Shown here piece after piece: positions 9,216 to 19,268 of a stretch of 64,000 bases of DNA. The notes under the pieces are model-generated. The model searched no databases. It was not told the DNA's origin and saw only the letters and a list, made by a program, of their open reading frames with translations. A program made the translations under genes and the position numbers. The first letter of the stretch is position 1; the number at the start of each line of letters is the position of its first letter. Origin of the DNA: Pedococcus badiiscoriae (GTDB lineage Bacteria; Actinomycetota; Actinomycetes; Actinomycetales; Dermatophilaceae); contig NZ_JACCAB010000001.1 of NCBI RefSeq assembly GCF_013408925.1, forward strand, positions 1,984,001 to 2,048,000, written 5' to 3'.

Positions 9216-10439
9216 TCAGCTGAGGCGTTCGTAGATGATCGCCATGCCCTGGCCGCCGCCGACGCACATCGTCTCGAGGCCGAACTGGCCGTCACGGGCA
9301 GCCAGTCCGTTGAGCAGGGTCGTCGTGATCCGCGCACCGGTCGAGCCGAAGGGGTGGCCCAGGGCGATCGCGCCACCGTGGACGTTGAGCTTGTCGAAGT
9401 CCATGCCGAGGTCGTCGGCGGACGGCAGCACCTGGGCGGCGAACGCCTCGTTGATCTCGTAGAGGTCCATGTCGCCGATCGTCATCCCAGCGCGGGCGAG
9501 GGCCTGGCGCGAGGCGGCGACCGGACCCAGGCCCATGATCTCGGGAGACAGGCCGGAGACGCCGGTCGACACGACACGCGCGAGCGGGGTCAGCCCGAGC
9601 TCCTTGGCCTTGGTGTCGCTCATGACCACCACCGCGGCGGCGCCGTCGTTGAGGGGGCAGCAGTTGCCCGCCGTGATGGTGCCCTGCTCGCGGAACACCG
9701 GGTTCAGGCCCTGCAACGCCTCCAGGGTGACTCCGGCGCGCGGGCCGTCGTCCTTGCTGACGACCGTGCCGTCGCCCAGCGTGACGGGAGCGATCTCGCG
9801 CTCGAAGAACCCGTCGGCGATGGCCTTCTCCGCGCGGTTCTGGGAGGTGACACCCCACTCGTCCTGGCGCTCGCGGGAGATGCCACGCAGGGTCGCGACG
9901 TTCTCGGCCGTCTGACCCATCGACAGGTACACGTCGGGAAGGAGGTCCTGCTCCCGGGGGTCGGACCAGGTCTCGTTGCTGGCGGCAATCTGCTCGCTGC
10001 GGGCGGCTGAGCCGGCGAACTTCGGGTTCTGGTCGTCGCCCGACGAGCCGCCGGCCCCGGCCCAGCTGGTGTACTGCGAGACGCACTCGACCCCGCCGGA
10101 GACGAAGATGTCGCCCTCGCCGGCCTTGATCGCGTGGTAGGCCATCCGGGTCGTCTGCACCGAGGAGGCGCAGAACCGGTTGATCGTGGAGCCCGGCAGC
10201 CCGTCGAACCCCGCGAGCACCGCGATGACCCGCGCCATGTTGGAACCATGGCGTCCGGACGGCTCGGCGCAGCCCCAGTAGAGGTCCTCGACCAGCAGTG
10301 GGTCGAGCTCGGGGATCTTGGCCAGCGCGGCACTGATCACCTGCACCGACAGGTCGTCGGGGCGCATCTCCTTGAGCGAGCCCTTGAAAGCGCGCCCGAT
10401 CGGCGTACGCGCGGTCGAGACGATGACTGCTTCGGTCAC
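9216..10439 (-). CDS. Thiolase (acetyl-CoA C-acyltransferase)
   Basis: A cytosolic thiolase that cleaves 3-ketoacyl-CoA in beta-oxidation or condenses acetyl-CoA. The 407 residues contain the nucleophilic Cys segment NRFCASSVQ near residue 90, GGVECVS, the NEAFAAQ motif (His replaced by the usual family variant), GGAIALGHPFGSTGARI and the terminal CVGGGQGMA with the second catalytic Cys. GTG at 10439 follows GAGGAGG and was preferred to the upstream in-frame ATG. A perfect palindrome lies about 40 bases upstream. Degradative versus biosynthetic use cannot be decided from sequence alone. Confidence 0.93.
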   Translation of the reverse strand: MTEAVIVSTARTPIGRAFKGSLKEMRPDDLSVQVISAALAKIPELDPLLVEDLYWGCAEPSGRHGSNMARVIAVLAGFDGLPGSTINRFCASSVQTTRMAYHAIKAGEGDIFVSGGVECVSQYTSWAGAGGSSGDDQNPKFAGSAARSEQIAASNETWSDPREQDLLPDVYLSMGQTAENVATLRGISRERQDEWGVTSQNRAEKAIADGFFEREIAPVTLGDGTVVSKDDGPRAGVTLEALQGLNPVFREQGTITAGNCCPLNDGAAAVVVMSDTKAKELGLTPLARVVSTGVSGLSPEIMGLGPVAASRQALARAGMTIGDMDLYEINEAFAAQVLPSADDLGMDFDKLNVHGGAIALGHPFGSTGARITTTLLNGLAARDGQFGLETMCVGGGQGMAIIYERLS

Positions 10440-10478
10440 GGGTTCCTCCTCATGCAACAGCTGCGAGGGGCCGCGAGA

Positions 10479-10492
10479 TAAGCGGCCGCTTA
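10479..10492. promoter_or_regulatory. Candidate operator upstream of thiolase
   Basis: TAAGCGGCCGCTTA is a perfect 14-base palindrome that overlaps the stop codon of the SGNH hydrolase and lies 40 bases upstream of the thiolase start. Position and symmetry suggest a repressor site, for instance of a TetR-type fatty-acid regulator; the regulator is not identified. Confidence 0.45.
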
Positions 10493-11620
10493 GTCAGCCT
10501 CGATGGTATGCCGTGGCGCTGGGTCCGTGGGTGTGTCCTTGCTCTCGCTGTCGGTCGCGACTGCCGCCGTCCCCCGCTCGGGCGCGTGCGCCTCGGGCTC
10601 GTGCACCTCGGGGTCGCGCACCTGAGGCACCGGGTTGCGCGGTCGACGCAGCAGCACCGCCCAGCGACCGCGGGGGCCCCGGCTCTGTCCGGCGATCTGG
10701 GTGGCGCTCACCTCCGTGCCGGGGTCGCGCACGGCCTGCACCGCCGCGACAGCCACGGGGCCCACGCCCTCGCCACGGCGGGAGTCGGGAGCACGGTCCT
10801 CGGACCGTTCGCCTGACCACACCCCCAGCGCGGCATACACGCTCGGGAGCAGGGCGGAGGCGGCTCGGGCATAGCCGGCGGGGGAGGGGTGGAACCGATC
10901 CGCGCTGAACATCTCGTGCGGGCGCTCGGCGAACTCCGGGCCGAGCAGGTCGCCCAGGGAGACGGTGCGCCCGCCCGCTTCGACCACCGCGACCGTCTGG
11001 GCAGCAGCGAGGTCGCGTGACCACCGTCGCCCGATCAGCCGCAGCGGCTGCGGGATGGGCTGGATGGTCCCCAGATCGGGACACGTGCCGACGACGACCT
11101 CGGTGCCGAGCTCGCGCAGCGCCCGGACCGTCGTCTCGAGGTGACGGACCGCCACCGCCTTGTCGATGCGGTGGGTGACGTCGTTGGCGCCGATCATAAT
11201 CACGGCGACGTGCGGGCGCGCGACCTGGTCCAGCGCGTTGGCGAGCTGGAGCTCCAGCCCGGAGGACTCGGCGCCCACGACGGCCGTGTTGGTCAGCCGC
11301 ACCGGCCGGCCGGTGAGCGCGGAGACGCCGTTGGCGATGATCGCGCCGACCGTCTGGTACCGGTGGTCGGCCCCCATGCCCGCGGCGGAGGAGTCGCCGA
11401 GGACGACGAGCTCGACCGGCTCGCCGACGCCGGAGCCGTAGGTGCCGTTGTCGTCGGGGGAGCCGTCGAAGGGCTGGCCGACGATCCGCCGGGCGACCTT
11501 GGCCTCGGCCTTGAGCACGCCGTAGCCCAGTGCCCCCAGCGCTCCGATACCTGCGGCCAAGCCGGTGCCACCGTAGGCGGCGGCAGCCGCGATCTTGCGT
11601 GCGCGTCGAGCCCGGCCCAT
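10490..11620 (-). CDS. SGNH/GDSL-family hydrolase, N-terminally anchored
   Basis: A 376-residue esterase-like protein. An N-terminal hydrophobic segment (residues about 8-33, KIAAAAAYGGTGLAAGIGAL) could be a signal anchor. The SGNH blocks follow in order: VVLGDSSAAGMGADH (nucleophile Ser), a Gly block, IMIGANDVTHRID (Asn), and DRFHPSPAGY (Asp/His pair). The last 110 residues are charged, Pro-rich and probably disordered. The start ATG at 11620 follows GAGAGGGG; the frame stays open far upstream only because it runs antisense to cbs. It could share a transcript with the downstream thiolase. Confidence 0.88.
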   Translation of the reverse strand: MGRARRARKIAAAAAYGGTGLAAGIGALGALGYGVLKAEAKVARRIVGQPFDGSPDDNGTYGSGVGEPVELVVLGDSSAAGMGADHRYQTVGAIIANGVSALTGRPVRLTNTAVVGAESSGLELQLANALDQVARPHVAVIMIGANDVTHRIDKAVAVRHLETTVRALRELGTEVVVGTCPDLGTIQPIPQPLRLIGRRWSRDLAAAQTVAVVEAGGRTVSLGDLLGPEFAERPHEMFSADRFHPSPAGYARAASALLPSVYAALGVWSGERSEDRAPDSRRGEGVGPVAVAAVQAVRDPGTEVSATQIAGQSRGPRGRWAVLLRRPRNPVPQVRDPEVHEPEAHAPERGTAAVATDSESKDTPTDPAPRHTIEAD

Positions 11621-11782
11621 GGGCAGTCCCCTCTCCTCGCTGGTCTCTCTGACGGTAACGGCTGACCATGACATGGTGTCCCCCTCCCCCCTCCGATGGT
11701 GCGCCGGGGGCCAGCCGGAGGGCTCCCCCAGTTGCCGGAGAGGGCCGTCCGGGGGTCGTCCAGCATCTGAGAGGATGGGCTG

Positions 11783-13159
<1,377 letters not shown>

Positions 13160-13186
13160 CTCCGCGCGCCTGCGCGTCTCGCGCGG

Positions 13187-14077
13187 CTACCGCAGCCGCC
13201 GTGCCATGTCCGGGCGCGGCGGCTGCGCCGCGTCCGGGTGCAGGATGCCGGCCAGCGCCTCGACGCCGTCGACGAGGCGGGGACCCGGGCGGGCGAAGCT
13301 CGCGTTGGCGTCGACGGCCCAGACCGGTATGCCGGACGGCAGCTCGCCGTCGTCGATCGCCTTGCGGGCCAACGCCACCGAGCCCTCGAGGTCGTAGCCG
13401 CAGGGTGCACACACGATGACGTCGGGGGCGCTGTCCCGGACCTCGTCCCACGTGACGCGGACCGACTTCTCGCCGGGCGTGCCGAGCGTGCTGAGGCCAC
13501 CCGCTGCGGTCACCATCTCGGGCACCCAGTGCCCCGGGGCGAAGGCGGGGTCGGTCCACTCCAGGACCAGCGCCCGCGGGCGGGGCGCGCCCTGCACCGC
13601 CTTCTCCACGGCATACAGGCGCTCGCGCAGGCTCGTCACGAGGCGGCTGGCGGCGGCCTCGCAGCCGGTGGCCCCGCCGAGGGTGGTGACCGAGTCGAGG
13701 ACCTCCTCGATCGTGTGCGGGTCGATCGTCAGCACCTCGGCCCGGCACCCGAGGTAGGCCAGCGCGTCGTCGACGACGGACACGTCCACGGCGCAGACGG
13801 CGCACAGGTCCTGGGTGACGACGAGGTCCGCGTCCAGGGCGCCCAGGGCTCCGGCGTCGAGGTGGTAGAGGTCTTCACCGGCGACCATCGCCCGGGTCAC
13901 GAAGGCGTCGATGTCCCGGGGGGACAGGCCTTCGGGGATCGCCGTCGTCGAGACGATCGTGCGGGTGCGCGCCTCGACCGGGGTGTCGCACTCGAAGGTG
14001 ACCCCGACGACCTGGTCGCCCGCTCCCACCCCGAACAGGATCTCCGTCGTCGAGGGGAGCAGGGACACGATGCGCAT
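13187..14077 (-). CDS. BtuF-like cobalamin-binding protein, no export signal
   Basis: A 296-residue member of the helical-backbone periplasmic-binding fold (MRIVSLLPSTTEILFGVGAG, then LVVTQDLCAVCAV, and PDVIVCAPCGYDLEGS). Homologs bind corrinoids or iron chelates for ABC import. This protein has no signal peptide or lipobox from its ATG at 14077. A longer open frame begins at 14218, but its extension has no hydrophobic core. No permease or ATPase lies nearby, so it is an orphan, perhaps acting inside the cell. It is convergent with cbs. Confidence 0.8.
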   Translation of the reverse strand: MRIVSLLPSTTEILFGVGAGDQVVGVTFECDTPVEARTRTIVSTTAIPEGLSPRDIDAFVTRAMVAGEDLYHLDAGALGALDADLVVTQDLCAVCAVDVSVVDDALAYLGCRAEVLTIDPHTIEEVLDSVTTLGGATGCEAAASRLVTSLRERLYAVEKAVQGAPRPRALVLEWTDPAFAPGHWVPEMVTAAGGLSTLGTPGEKSVRVTWDEVRDSAPDVIVCAPCGYDLEGSVALARKAIDDGELPSGIPVWAVDANASFARPGPRLVDGVEALAGILHPDAAQPPRPDMARRLR

Positions 14078-14244
14078 GCAACAGACCCTACGCAGCGCGT
14101 CTCCCGGGGAGCCTGACAGGGTAGCAGGCGTCACGTTTCTGCAGGTCACGAAGCCTTTCAACGAGCGAACCGGACGAACCGGGCGTAGGTTTCCCCGTCG
14201 GGTGCCCAGTGCAACCACCCGACGCAGACACGAAGGAGTGACCG

Positions 14245-15717
14245 ATGACGACAGCAGCAGTCCCGACCGACTCGGGGGCGGTGCGGAGCCTGATCCCGTT
14301 CCGGATGGACCGCCTCCCGTGGGCCCGGTTCCACTGGCTGGTGGTCGTCGGCCTCGGCGTCTCGTGGATCCTCGACGGGCTCGAGATCCAGCTCGTGTCC
14401 AACGCCGGGTTCCAGGACACCCTGCACATGAGCTCGACCGAGGTCGGCTTCGCCGGCACGATCTACCTCATCGGCCAGGTCGTCGGGGCGCTCACCTTCG
14501 GCCGCCTCACCGACCGGTTGGGCCGCAAGAGGCTCTTCATCATCACCCTGGCCATCTACCTCGTCGGGTCCGGCATCGCCGGCCTCGCCTGGACGCCCTG
14601 GTTCCTGTACCTGTGGCGGTTCGTCGCGGGCCTGGGCATCGGCGGCGAGTACACCGCCATCAACTCCGCGATCGACGAGCTCATCCCGGCGAAGTACCGC
14701 GGACGCGTGGACATCGCGGTCAACGGGACCTACTGGGCGGGCGCCCTGCTGGGCGCGTTCGCGAGCTTCTGGCTGCTGGACACGAGCCACGTCGCGCAGA
14801 ACGTCGGCTGGCGCGTGGCGTTCTTCATCGGACCGGTCATGGGCCTGGTCATCATCTGGCTGCGCCGGCACATCCCCGAGAGCCCCCGGTGGATGGTGAC
14901 GCACGGCCAGGGAGCGGAGGCCGACCGCATCGTCGACGAGATCGAGGCGTCGGTGCAGGCACAGGGCAAGACGCTGGCCCCGGTCGACGAGAGCAGGGCG
15001 ATGTCCATCAAGGCACGGGAGACGATCCCGTTCCGCGACCTGCTGCACGTCTTCGTCAAGAGGTACCCGTCGCGGACGGTCCTCGGCCTGACGATGATGA
15101 TCACGCAGAGCTTCCTGTACAACGCGATCTTCTTCACCTACGCGTTGGTGCTGCAGAACTTCTACCACCTGGACAAGTCGGCGGCCGCGATCTACTTCAT
15201 CCCGTTCGCCATCGGCAACCTGGCCGGACCGCTGCTGCTCGGCCCCCTGTTCGACACCATCGGCCGGCGCAAGATGATCTTCTCGACCTACCTGGTCGCC
15301 GGCCTGGTCCTGCTCGTGTCGGCGTTCCTGTTCAAGGCGGGCACGCTCAACGCGACGACCCACACGATCTTCTGGTGCGTGTCGTTCTTCTTCGCCTCGG
15401 CGGGCGCGTCCTCGGCATACCTGACGGTGAGCGAGATCTTCCCGCTCGAGGTGCGCGGTCAGGCCATCTCGTACTTCTTCGCCATCGGCCAGATCTTCGG
15501 CGCCCTGGGTCCGGTCCTGTTCGGCGCCCTCGTCGGACAGGGCAAGGAGCGGACCCCGCTGTTCTGGGGCTACGTCCTGGCCTCGGCGATCATGATCATC
15601 GGCGGCCTGGTGGCGATCCGGATCGGTGTCGATGCCGAGGGCAAGGGACTGGAGGACATCGCCGACCCGTTGAGCAAGGTCAGCGACGAACCGCCGCTCG
15701 AGCCGGCCCGCGCGTAG
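14245..15717 (+). CDS. MFS transporter
   Basis: A 490-residue inner-membrane transporter with twelve predicted helices. Sugar-porter/AAHS-type signatures are visible: GRLTDRLGRKRLF between helices 2 and 3, RFVAGLGIGGEYTAINSAIDELIP in part (helix 4), RRHIPESPRW before the central loop, and DTIGRRKMIF between helices 8 and 9. The acid WILDGLEIQ in helix 1 resembles aromatic-acid and metabolite:proton symporters. The substrate is unknown. Its stop lies 13 bases before the stress-protein start, so the two are probably one operon. Confidence 0.9.
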   Translation: MTTAAVPTDSGAVRSLIPFRMDRLPWARFHWLVVVGLGVSWILDGLEIQLVSNAGFQDTLHMSSTEVGFAGTIYLIGQVVGALTFGRLTDRLGRKRLFIITLAIYLVGSGIAGLAWTPWFLYLWRFVAGLGIGGEYTAINSAIDELIPAKYRGRVDIAVNGTYWAGALLGAFASFWLLDTSHVAQNVGWRVAFFIGPVMGLVIIWLRRHIPESPRWMVTHGQGAEADRIVDEIEASVQAQGKTLAPVDESRAMSIKARETIPFRDLLHVFVKRYPSRTVLGLTMMITQSFLYNAIFFTYALVLQNFYHLDKSAAAIYFIPFAIGNLAGPLLLGPLFDTIGRRKMIFSTYLVAGLVLLVSAFLFKAGTLNATTHTIFWCVSFFFASAGASSAYLTVSEIFPLEVRGQAISYFFAIGQIFGALGPVLFGALVGQGKERTPLFWGYVLASAIMIIGGLVAIRIGVDAEGKGLEDIADPLSKVSDEPPLEPARA

Positions 15718-15730
15718 GGAGGTGGCCACG

Positions 15731-16294
15731 ATGAGAGCTCTCGACGAGACGCAGCCCTACACGATCGTGGTCGGCGTGAGCGCGACCTCCAAGTCACCCA
15801 CCGCCCTGCACTGGGCCGCGGAGCTCGCGGCCCTGCGTGGTGGGCGCGTCGTCGCAGTGCGGGCCTGGCGCCCCACGCCACCCCAGACCGCCTCGCGGGT
15901 CACGCCGGCCCCGATCACCGAGGACGCGCGGGCTGCCGAGGAGCAGGCGCTGGCCGACCTGCAGGCCGACGTCGCAGAGGTGCTCGGAGGCGGCCACGGT
16001 GTGGAGGTCCGGCTGGTGCACGGCGGCAAACGGCGTGCCCTGCTCGCGGCTTCCGAGCGGGCGGACCTGCTGGTCATCGACGCCCCCCGCCGGCTCGATC
16101 TCACGGCGCTACCGGGCTTCGCCATGCGCCTGGTCAACGGCGCGAGCTGTCCCGTCGTGGTCATGCCGCCGCGGGTCTCGGGAGCGCCTCGCACACCGCT
16201 CGAACGAGCGGCCGAGACCGTGGCCCGCAACGTCACCGAGGCGGCCGGTCGCGCCGGCCGGCCCGGCCTGAGCCACCCGAGTCCACCGCACTGA
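15731..16294 (+). CDS. Universal stress protein (UspA) family
   Basis: A 187-residue single-domain Usp (IVVGVSATSKSPTALHWAAE at the N-terminus; LLVIDAPR, then LVNGASCPVVVMPP). The usual ATP-binding G-2x-G-9x-G(S/T) motif is degenerate here, because the segment reads RLVNGASC without the preceding glycines, so nucleotide binding is doubtful. GGAGG sits eight bases before ATG 15731; a GTG at 15722 is less likely. It is cotranscribed with the MFS gene and may sense or modulate that transporter, an inference from adjacency. Confidence 0.85.
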   Translation: MRALDETQPYTIVVGVSATSKSPTALHWAAELAALRGGRVVAVRAWRPTPPQTASRVTPAPITEDARAAEEQALADLQADVAEVLGGGHGVEVRLVHGGKRRALLAASERADLLVIDAPRRLDLTALPGFAMRLVNGASCPVVVMPPRVSGAPRTPLERAAETVARNVTEAAGRAGRPGLSHPSPPH

Positions 16295-16313
16295 CGGAGG
16301 CTCGCGGCGTAAA

Positions 16314-16373
16314 ACGGTAGTTGCGCGGGCTTCCGCCCAGCAGCAGGTGGGCGGAAGCCCACGCAACCACCGT
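16314..16373. terminator. Long hairpin terminator
   Basis: Two 26-base arms (16314-16339 and 16348-16373) pair with only two mismatches around an eight-base loop. The core is GGGCTTCCGCCCA/TGGGCGGAAGCCC. It separates the convergent Usp and GNAT genes. Arms this long exceed what termination requires. Confidence 0.75.
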
Positions 16374-16391
16374 GTTGGGCGGGTCAGGGCC

Positions 16392-16889
16392 TCACAGCTC
16401 GAGCAGCATCACGTGCAGGCCAACCCGACCGTGGGTCCTCGACTCGAAGGCCCCCGGGACCGTGCCCAGGATCCGGAATCCGAGGCCCTGCCAGAGCCCG
16501 ACCGCAGCCGTGTTGGTCTCCACCACCGCGTTGAACTGGATGCCTGCGAAACCCTCGCGACGATGCCACGCGATCATGTCCTCGGCCAGCGCCCGCCCGA
16601 CCCCCTTGCCGCGGGCAGCCGACCCCACCATGAAGCTGGCCGTCCCGAGGTGCGAGCCGCGTCCCGGACGGTTCGGACCCATCTTGGCGCTCCCCAACAG
16701 GGTGCCGTCGTCGTCGACCGCCACCACGGTGCGCCCTGGTGCGGCCTCGAACCACAGGTCACGGACCTGGTCGTCGCGCAGGCCCCCCGGATAGGCATAC
16801 GTCTCACCGGCATCGACGATCTCGCGGAAGATCGGCGCGAACGCGCTGAGGTCGGACTCGGTGATGTCGCGGATCTCCACCGGCCCCAC
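16392..16889 (-). CDS. GNAT N-acetyltransferase
   Basis: A 165-residue single-domain GNAT. It begins IRDITESDLSAFAPIFREIV, has the acetyl-CoA pyrophosphate loop ARGKGVGRALAEDMI (motif A) and ends in NTAAVGLWQGLGFRILGTV (motif B). The pattern GETYAYPGGL near residue 28 resembles phosphinothricin/methionine sulfoximine acetyltransferase-like members, so a small amino-acid analogue is a possible substrate. The start is GTG at 16889, or GTG at 16880. The next minus-strand gene upstream, msrA, is only 24 bases away, so the two are probably co-transcribed. Confidence 0.87.
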   Translation of the reverse strand: MGPVEIRDITESDLSAFAPIFREIVDAGETYAYPGGLRDDQVRDLWFEAAPGRTVVAVDDDGTLLGSAKMGPNRPGRGSHLGTASFMVGSAARGKGVGRALAEDMIAWHRREGFAGIQFNAVVETNTAAVGLWQGLGFRILGTVPGAFESRTHGRVGLHVMLLEL

Positions 16890-16913
16890 GCTAGCCCAGC
16901 CCCGGCGGCGGGC

Positions 16914-17630
16914 TCAGGCGCCCGAGTCGTTGACCCGAAGCACGCTCTCCTGCGACGGGAGCTCGTCCTGCCTGACAAGGCCCACCGGGCAGGTCATGCC
17001 GTTGGGCCCGTGGTTGCAGTAGCCGCCGGGGTTCTTGTAGAGGTACTGCTGGTGGTAGTCCTCGGCGTAGTAGAACGCGCCGGCGTCCTCGGCTGAACGC
17101 AGCTCGGTGGTGATCGTGCCGAACCCGTTGTCCGACAGCACCTTCTGGAAGGCCTCGCGCGTCGCCTCCGCGGCCCGCTCCTGGTCCGGGGTCGTCCAGT
17201 AGATGGCCGACCGGTAGGCCGTGCCGATGTCGTTGCCCTGGCGGTTGCCCTGGGTCGGGTCGTGGTTCTCCCAGAACTCCTTGAGCAGCAGCTCGGGGGT
17301 GGTCTGCTCCGGGTCGTAGGCGACCAGCACGGTCTCGGCGTGCCCGGTCTGCCCGGTGCAGGTCTCCTCGTAGGTGGGGTTCGGCGTCAGGCCGCCCATG
17401 TACCCGGCCGCCGTCGTGACCACGCCCGGCTGCCTCCAGAAGATCCGCTCCGCACCCCAGAAACAGCCCATCGCCACGTAGAGGACCTCCGTGCCGTCCG
17501 GCCAAGGGCCCTCGAGCGGGGTGTGCAGGACGACGTGCTCCCCGGCGATGTGGAACGGGCCCTGCTCGCGTCCTCGCAGGGCGGTCTCGGCGGTGGGCAG
17601 GGTCGTCTTGGCGCGGGATCCGAATATCAC
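16914..17630 (-). CDS. msrA: Peptide methionine sulfoxide reductase A
   Basis: Repairs methionine-S-sulfoxide in proteins using a Cys nucleophile. The 238 residues carry the catalytic YVAMGCFWGAERIFW motif near residue 53, GYMGGLTPNPTYEETCTGQTGHAE (in part), and the YYAEDYHQQYLYKNPGGYC motif with a C-terminal resolving Cys. The start GTG at 17630 was chosen for its GGACGAGG site; the open frame upstream is antisense and lacks the family pattern. It is divergent from the tandem GNAT gene and upstream of the smaller GNAT. Confidence 0.94.
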   Translation of the reverse strand: MIFGSRAKTTLPTAETALRGREQGPFHIAGEHVVLHTPLEGPWPDGTEVLYVAMGCFWGAERIFWRQPGVVTTAAGYMGGLTPNPTYEETCTGQTGHAETVLVAYDPEQTTPELLLKEFWENHDPTQGNRQGNDIGTAYRSAIYWTTPDQERAAEATREAFQKVLSDNGFGTITTELRSAEDAGAFYYAEDYHQQYLYKNPGGYCNHGPNGMTCPVGLVRQDELPSQESVLRVNDSGA

Positions 17631-17727
17631 GCCTCGTCCAACGCCTCCGCGCTCGCGACTGTTCCGGGCGCGGCCGCGACCCCGAAACGCGGTGGCGTCG
17701 TGCGAGCTTGCCCGGCAGGGTTGGGGC

Positions 17728-18735
17728 ATGGTGACCATCGAGCTGATCGACGACCCCGACGGTCGGCAGCGAGAGCTGTTCGACGACTGGGCCGAGGTCT
17801 TCGCTGCGGACGGCCGCCACCAGTTCGGGCCCGAGCACGCGTCGTGGACGGCGGACGAGCTGCGTGAGACGGGCCGCAGCACCGACCGTCCCCGGATCTC
17901 CTGGGCAGCGGTCGACGCCTCCGGCACGGTGCTGGGCTCGGCCGGGCTGGTGATGCCTCAGCGCGACAACCGCGCGCAGGGCCTGGTCATAGTCGTGGTG
18001 CACCCCGACCACCGTGGCCGCGGTGTCGGCACGAAGCTGCTCGGCACCGTCGAGGCGGCCGCGCAGGAGCACGGACGGACTGTCCTGCTCGCGGAGACCC
18101 AGTGGCTGGTGGGGGAGCGCGACGAGAGCGGTGAGGACTTCGCCGCCCGCCAGGGGTATGCCGGGGCGCAGACCGTCCTGCGCAGCAGCCTCGCCCTGCC
18201 CGCGGACCGAACGCGGCTGGAAGCCGCACTGCAGCCGGGCCGCGACGACGGTTACGTCCTACGGACCTGCTGGGACGGCATACCCCAGGAGTGGTGGGCA
18301 GGGCGGGCTGAGCTGAGCCGGCGGATGAGCACCGACATCCCGATGGGCGACCTCGAGCTCGAGGAGGAGCGCTGGGACGAGGAGCGGGTGATCCGCGAGT
18401 ACGAGCGGGTCGCGGCGATGGGTCGACGCGTGGTCGACACCTTCGCGGTCCTCGAGGCGACCCGTGAGCTGGTCGGCTACACCCAGGTGCAGGTGCCGCG
18501 GTCCGAGCCTCGGGTCGGCTTCCAGCACGACACCCTCGTCGTGGGCGAGCACCGCGGGCACCAGCTGGGGTTGCGGATGAAGGCGGCGTCCGCCCTCGCC
18601 CTCATGCAGGAGTCGCCGGACACCCGCTCGGTGCGGACCTGGAACGCGGACGACAACGCTGCGATGCTGCGGGTCAACCGCACGATCGGCTACGTGCACG
18701 ACGCGATGATGCGTGAGTGGCAGAAGACGCCATGA
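17728..18735 (+). CDS. Tandem GNAT acetyltransferase
   Basis: A 335-residue protein with two GNAT modules. The first has motif A VVHPDHRGRGVGTKLLGTVE near residues 90-110; the second has a degenerate motif A VVGEHRGHQLGLRMKAASAL near 272-292 and NAAMLRVNRTIGYV. Double-GNAT proteins of this type include mycothiol synthase (MshD), but I do not claim that identity; residues specific to MshD were not checked. ATG 17728 or GTG 17731 may start it. The stop overlaps the MOSC start in ATGA form, so both are translated together. Confidence 0.85.
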   Translation: MVTIELIDDPDGRQRELFDDWAEVFAADGRHQFGPEHASWTADELRETGRSTDRPRISWAAVDASGTVLGSAGLVMPQRDNRAQGLVIVVVHPDHRGRGVGTKLLGTVEAAAQEHGRTVLLAETQWLVGERDESGEDFAARQGYAGAQTVLRSSLALPADRTRLEAALQPGRDDGYVLRTCWDGIPQEWWAGRAELSRRMSTDIPMGDLELEEERWDEERVIREYERVAAMGRRVVDTFAVLEATRELVGYTQVQVPRSEPRVGFQHDTLVVGEHRGHQLGLRMKAASALALMQESPDTRSVRTWNADDNAAMLRVNRTIGYVHDAMMREWQKTP

Positions 18736-19247
18736 GGGACGACCCGGTCGACGCCGACCTCGGAAGGGTGCTGGCGATCCACGTCGCCAAGGCCACCAAG
18801 CTGCCCATGCGGCCGGTCGAGTCGGTCGTGGCGGAGGCCGGTGCCGGACTGGTGGGCGACCGCTACCACGGGTCGAGGCATCGCCATGTCACGGTGCAGT
18901 CCGCGACGGACCTGGCCGAGGCGAGCCGCGATCTCGGGGCCCCCGTGGGACCCGGGGCCACCCGTCGCAACATCACGCTGTCGGGTGGCCCGGTGCCCGG
19001 TCGCCCGGGGACGCGGGTGCGGATGGGCGATGCCCTGCTCGAGGTCGTCCGACCCGCCGCGCCGTGCAGGCTGATGGACGACGCGATCGGGCCGGGTGCC
19101 ATGAAGGCGCTGCATGCCCGAGGCGGCACCGTGTTCCGGATCCTCGAAGGGGGAGTCGTCCGCGTGGGCGATGCAGTCGTGCGGGAGGACCCGGTGGTAG
19201 GGGAGGACCCGGTGGTACGGGACCCCGTCGTGGGGGAGGACCCGTGA
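18732..19247 (+). CDS. MOSC-domain protein with repetitive acidic tail
   Basis: A 171-residue protein resembling the molybdenum-cofactor sulfurase C-terminal (MOSC) domain: GAGLVGDRYHGS, RRNITLSG, GTRVRMGDALLEVVRPAAPC with the conserved Cys. MOSC proteins carry sulfur to metal-sulfur clusters or reduce N-hydroxylated compounds as in YiiM. The last 23 residues are an imperfect repeat of VVxEDP that continues to the stop and is absent from ordinary MOSC proteins. It overlaps the preceding tandem GNAT gene and precedes the transsulfuration gene by 21 bases, a sulfur-related context. Confidence 0.88.
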   Translation: MRDDPVDADLGRVLAIHVAKATKLPMRPVESVVAEAGAGLVGDRYHGSRHRHVTVQSATDLAEASRDLGAPVGPGATRRNITLSGGPVPGRPGTRVRMGDALLEVVRPAAPCRLMDDAIGPGAMKALHARGGTVFRILEGGVVRVGDAVVREDPVVGEDPVVRDPVVGEDP

Positions 19248-19268
19248 GCGGAGGCTAGCCTTGCCGGC

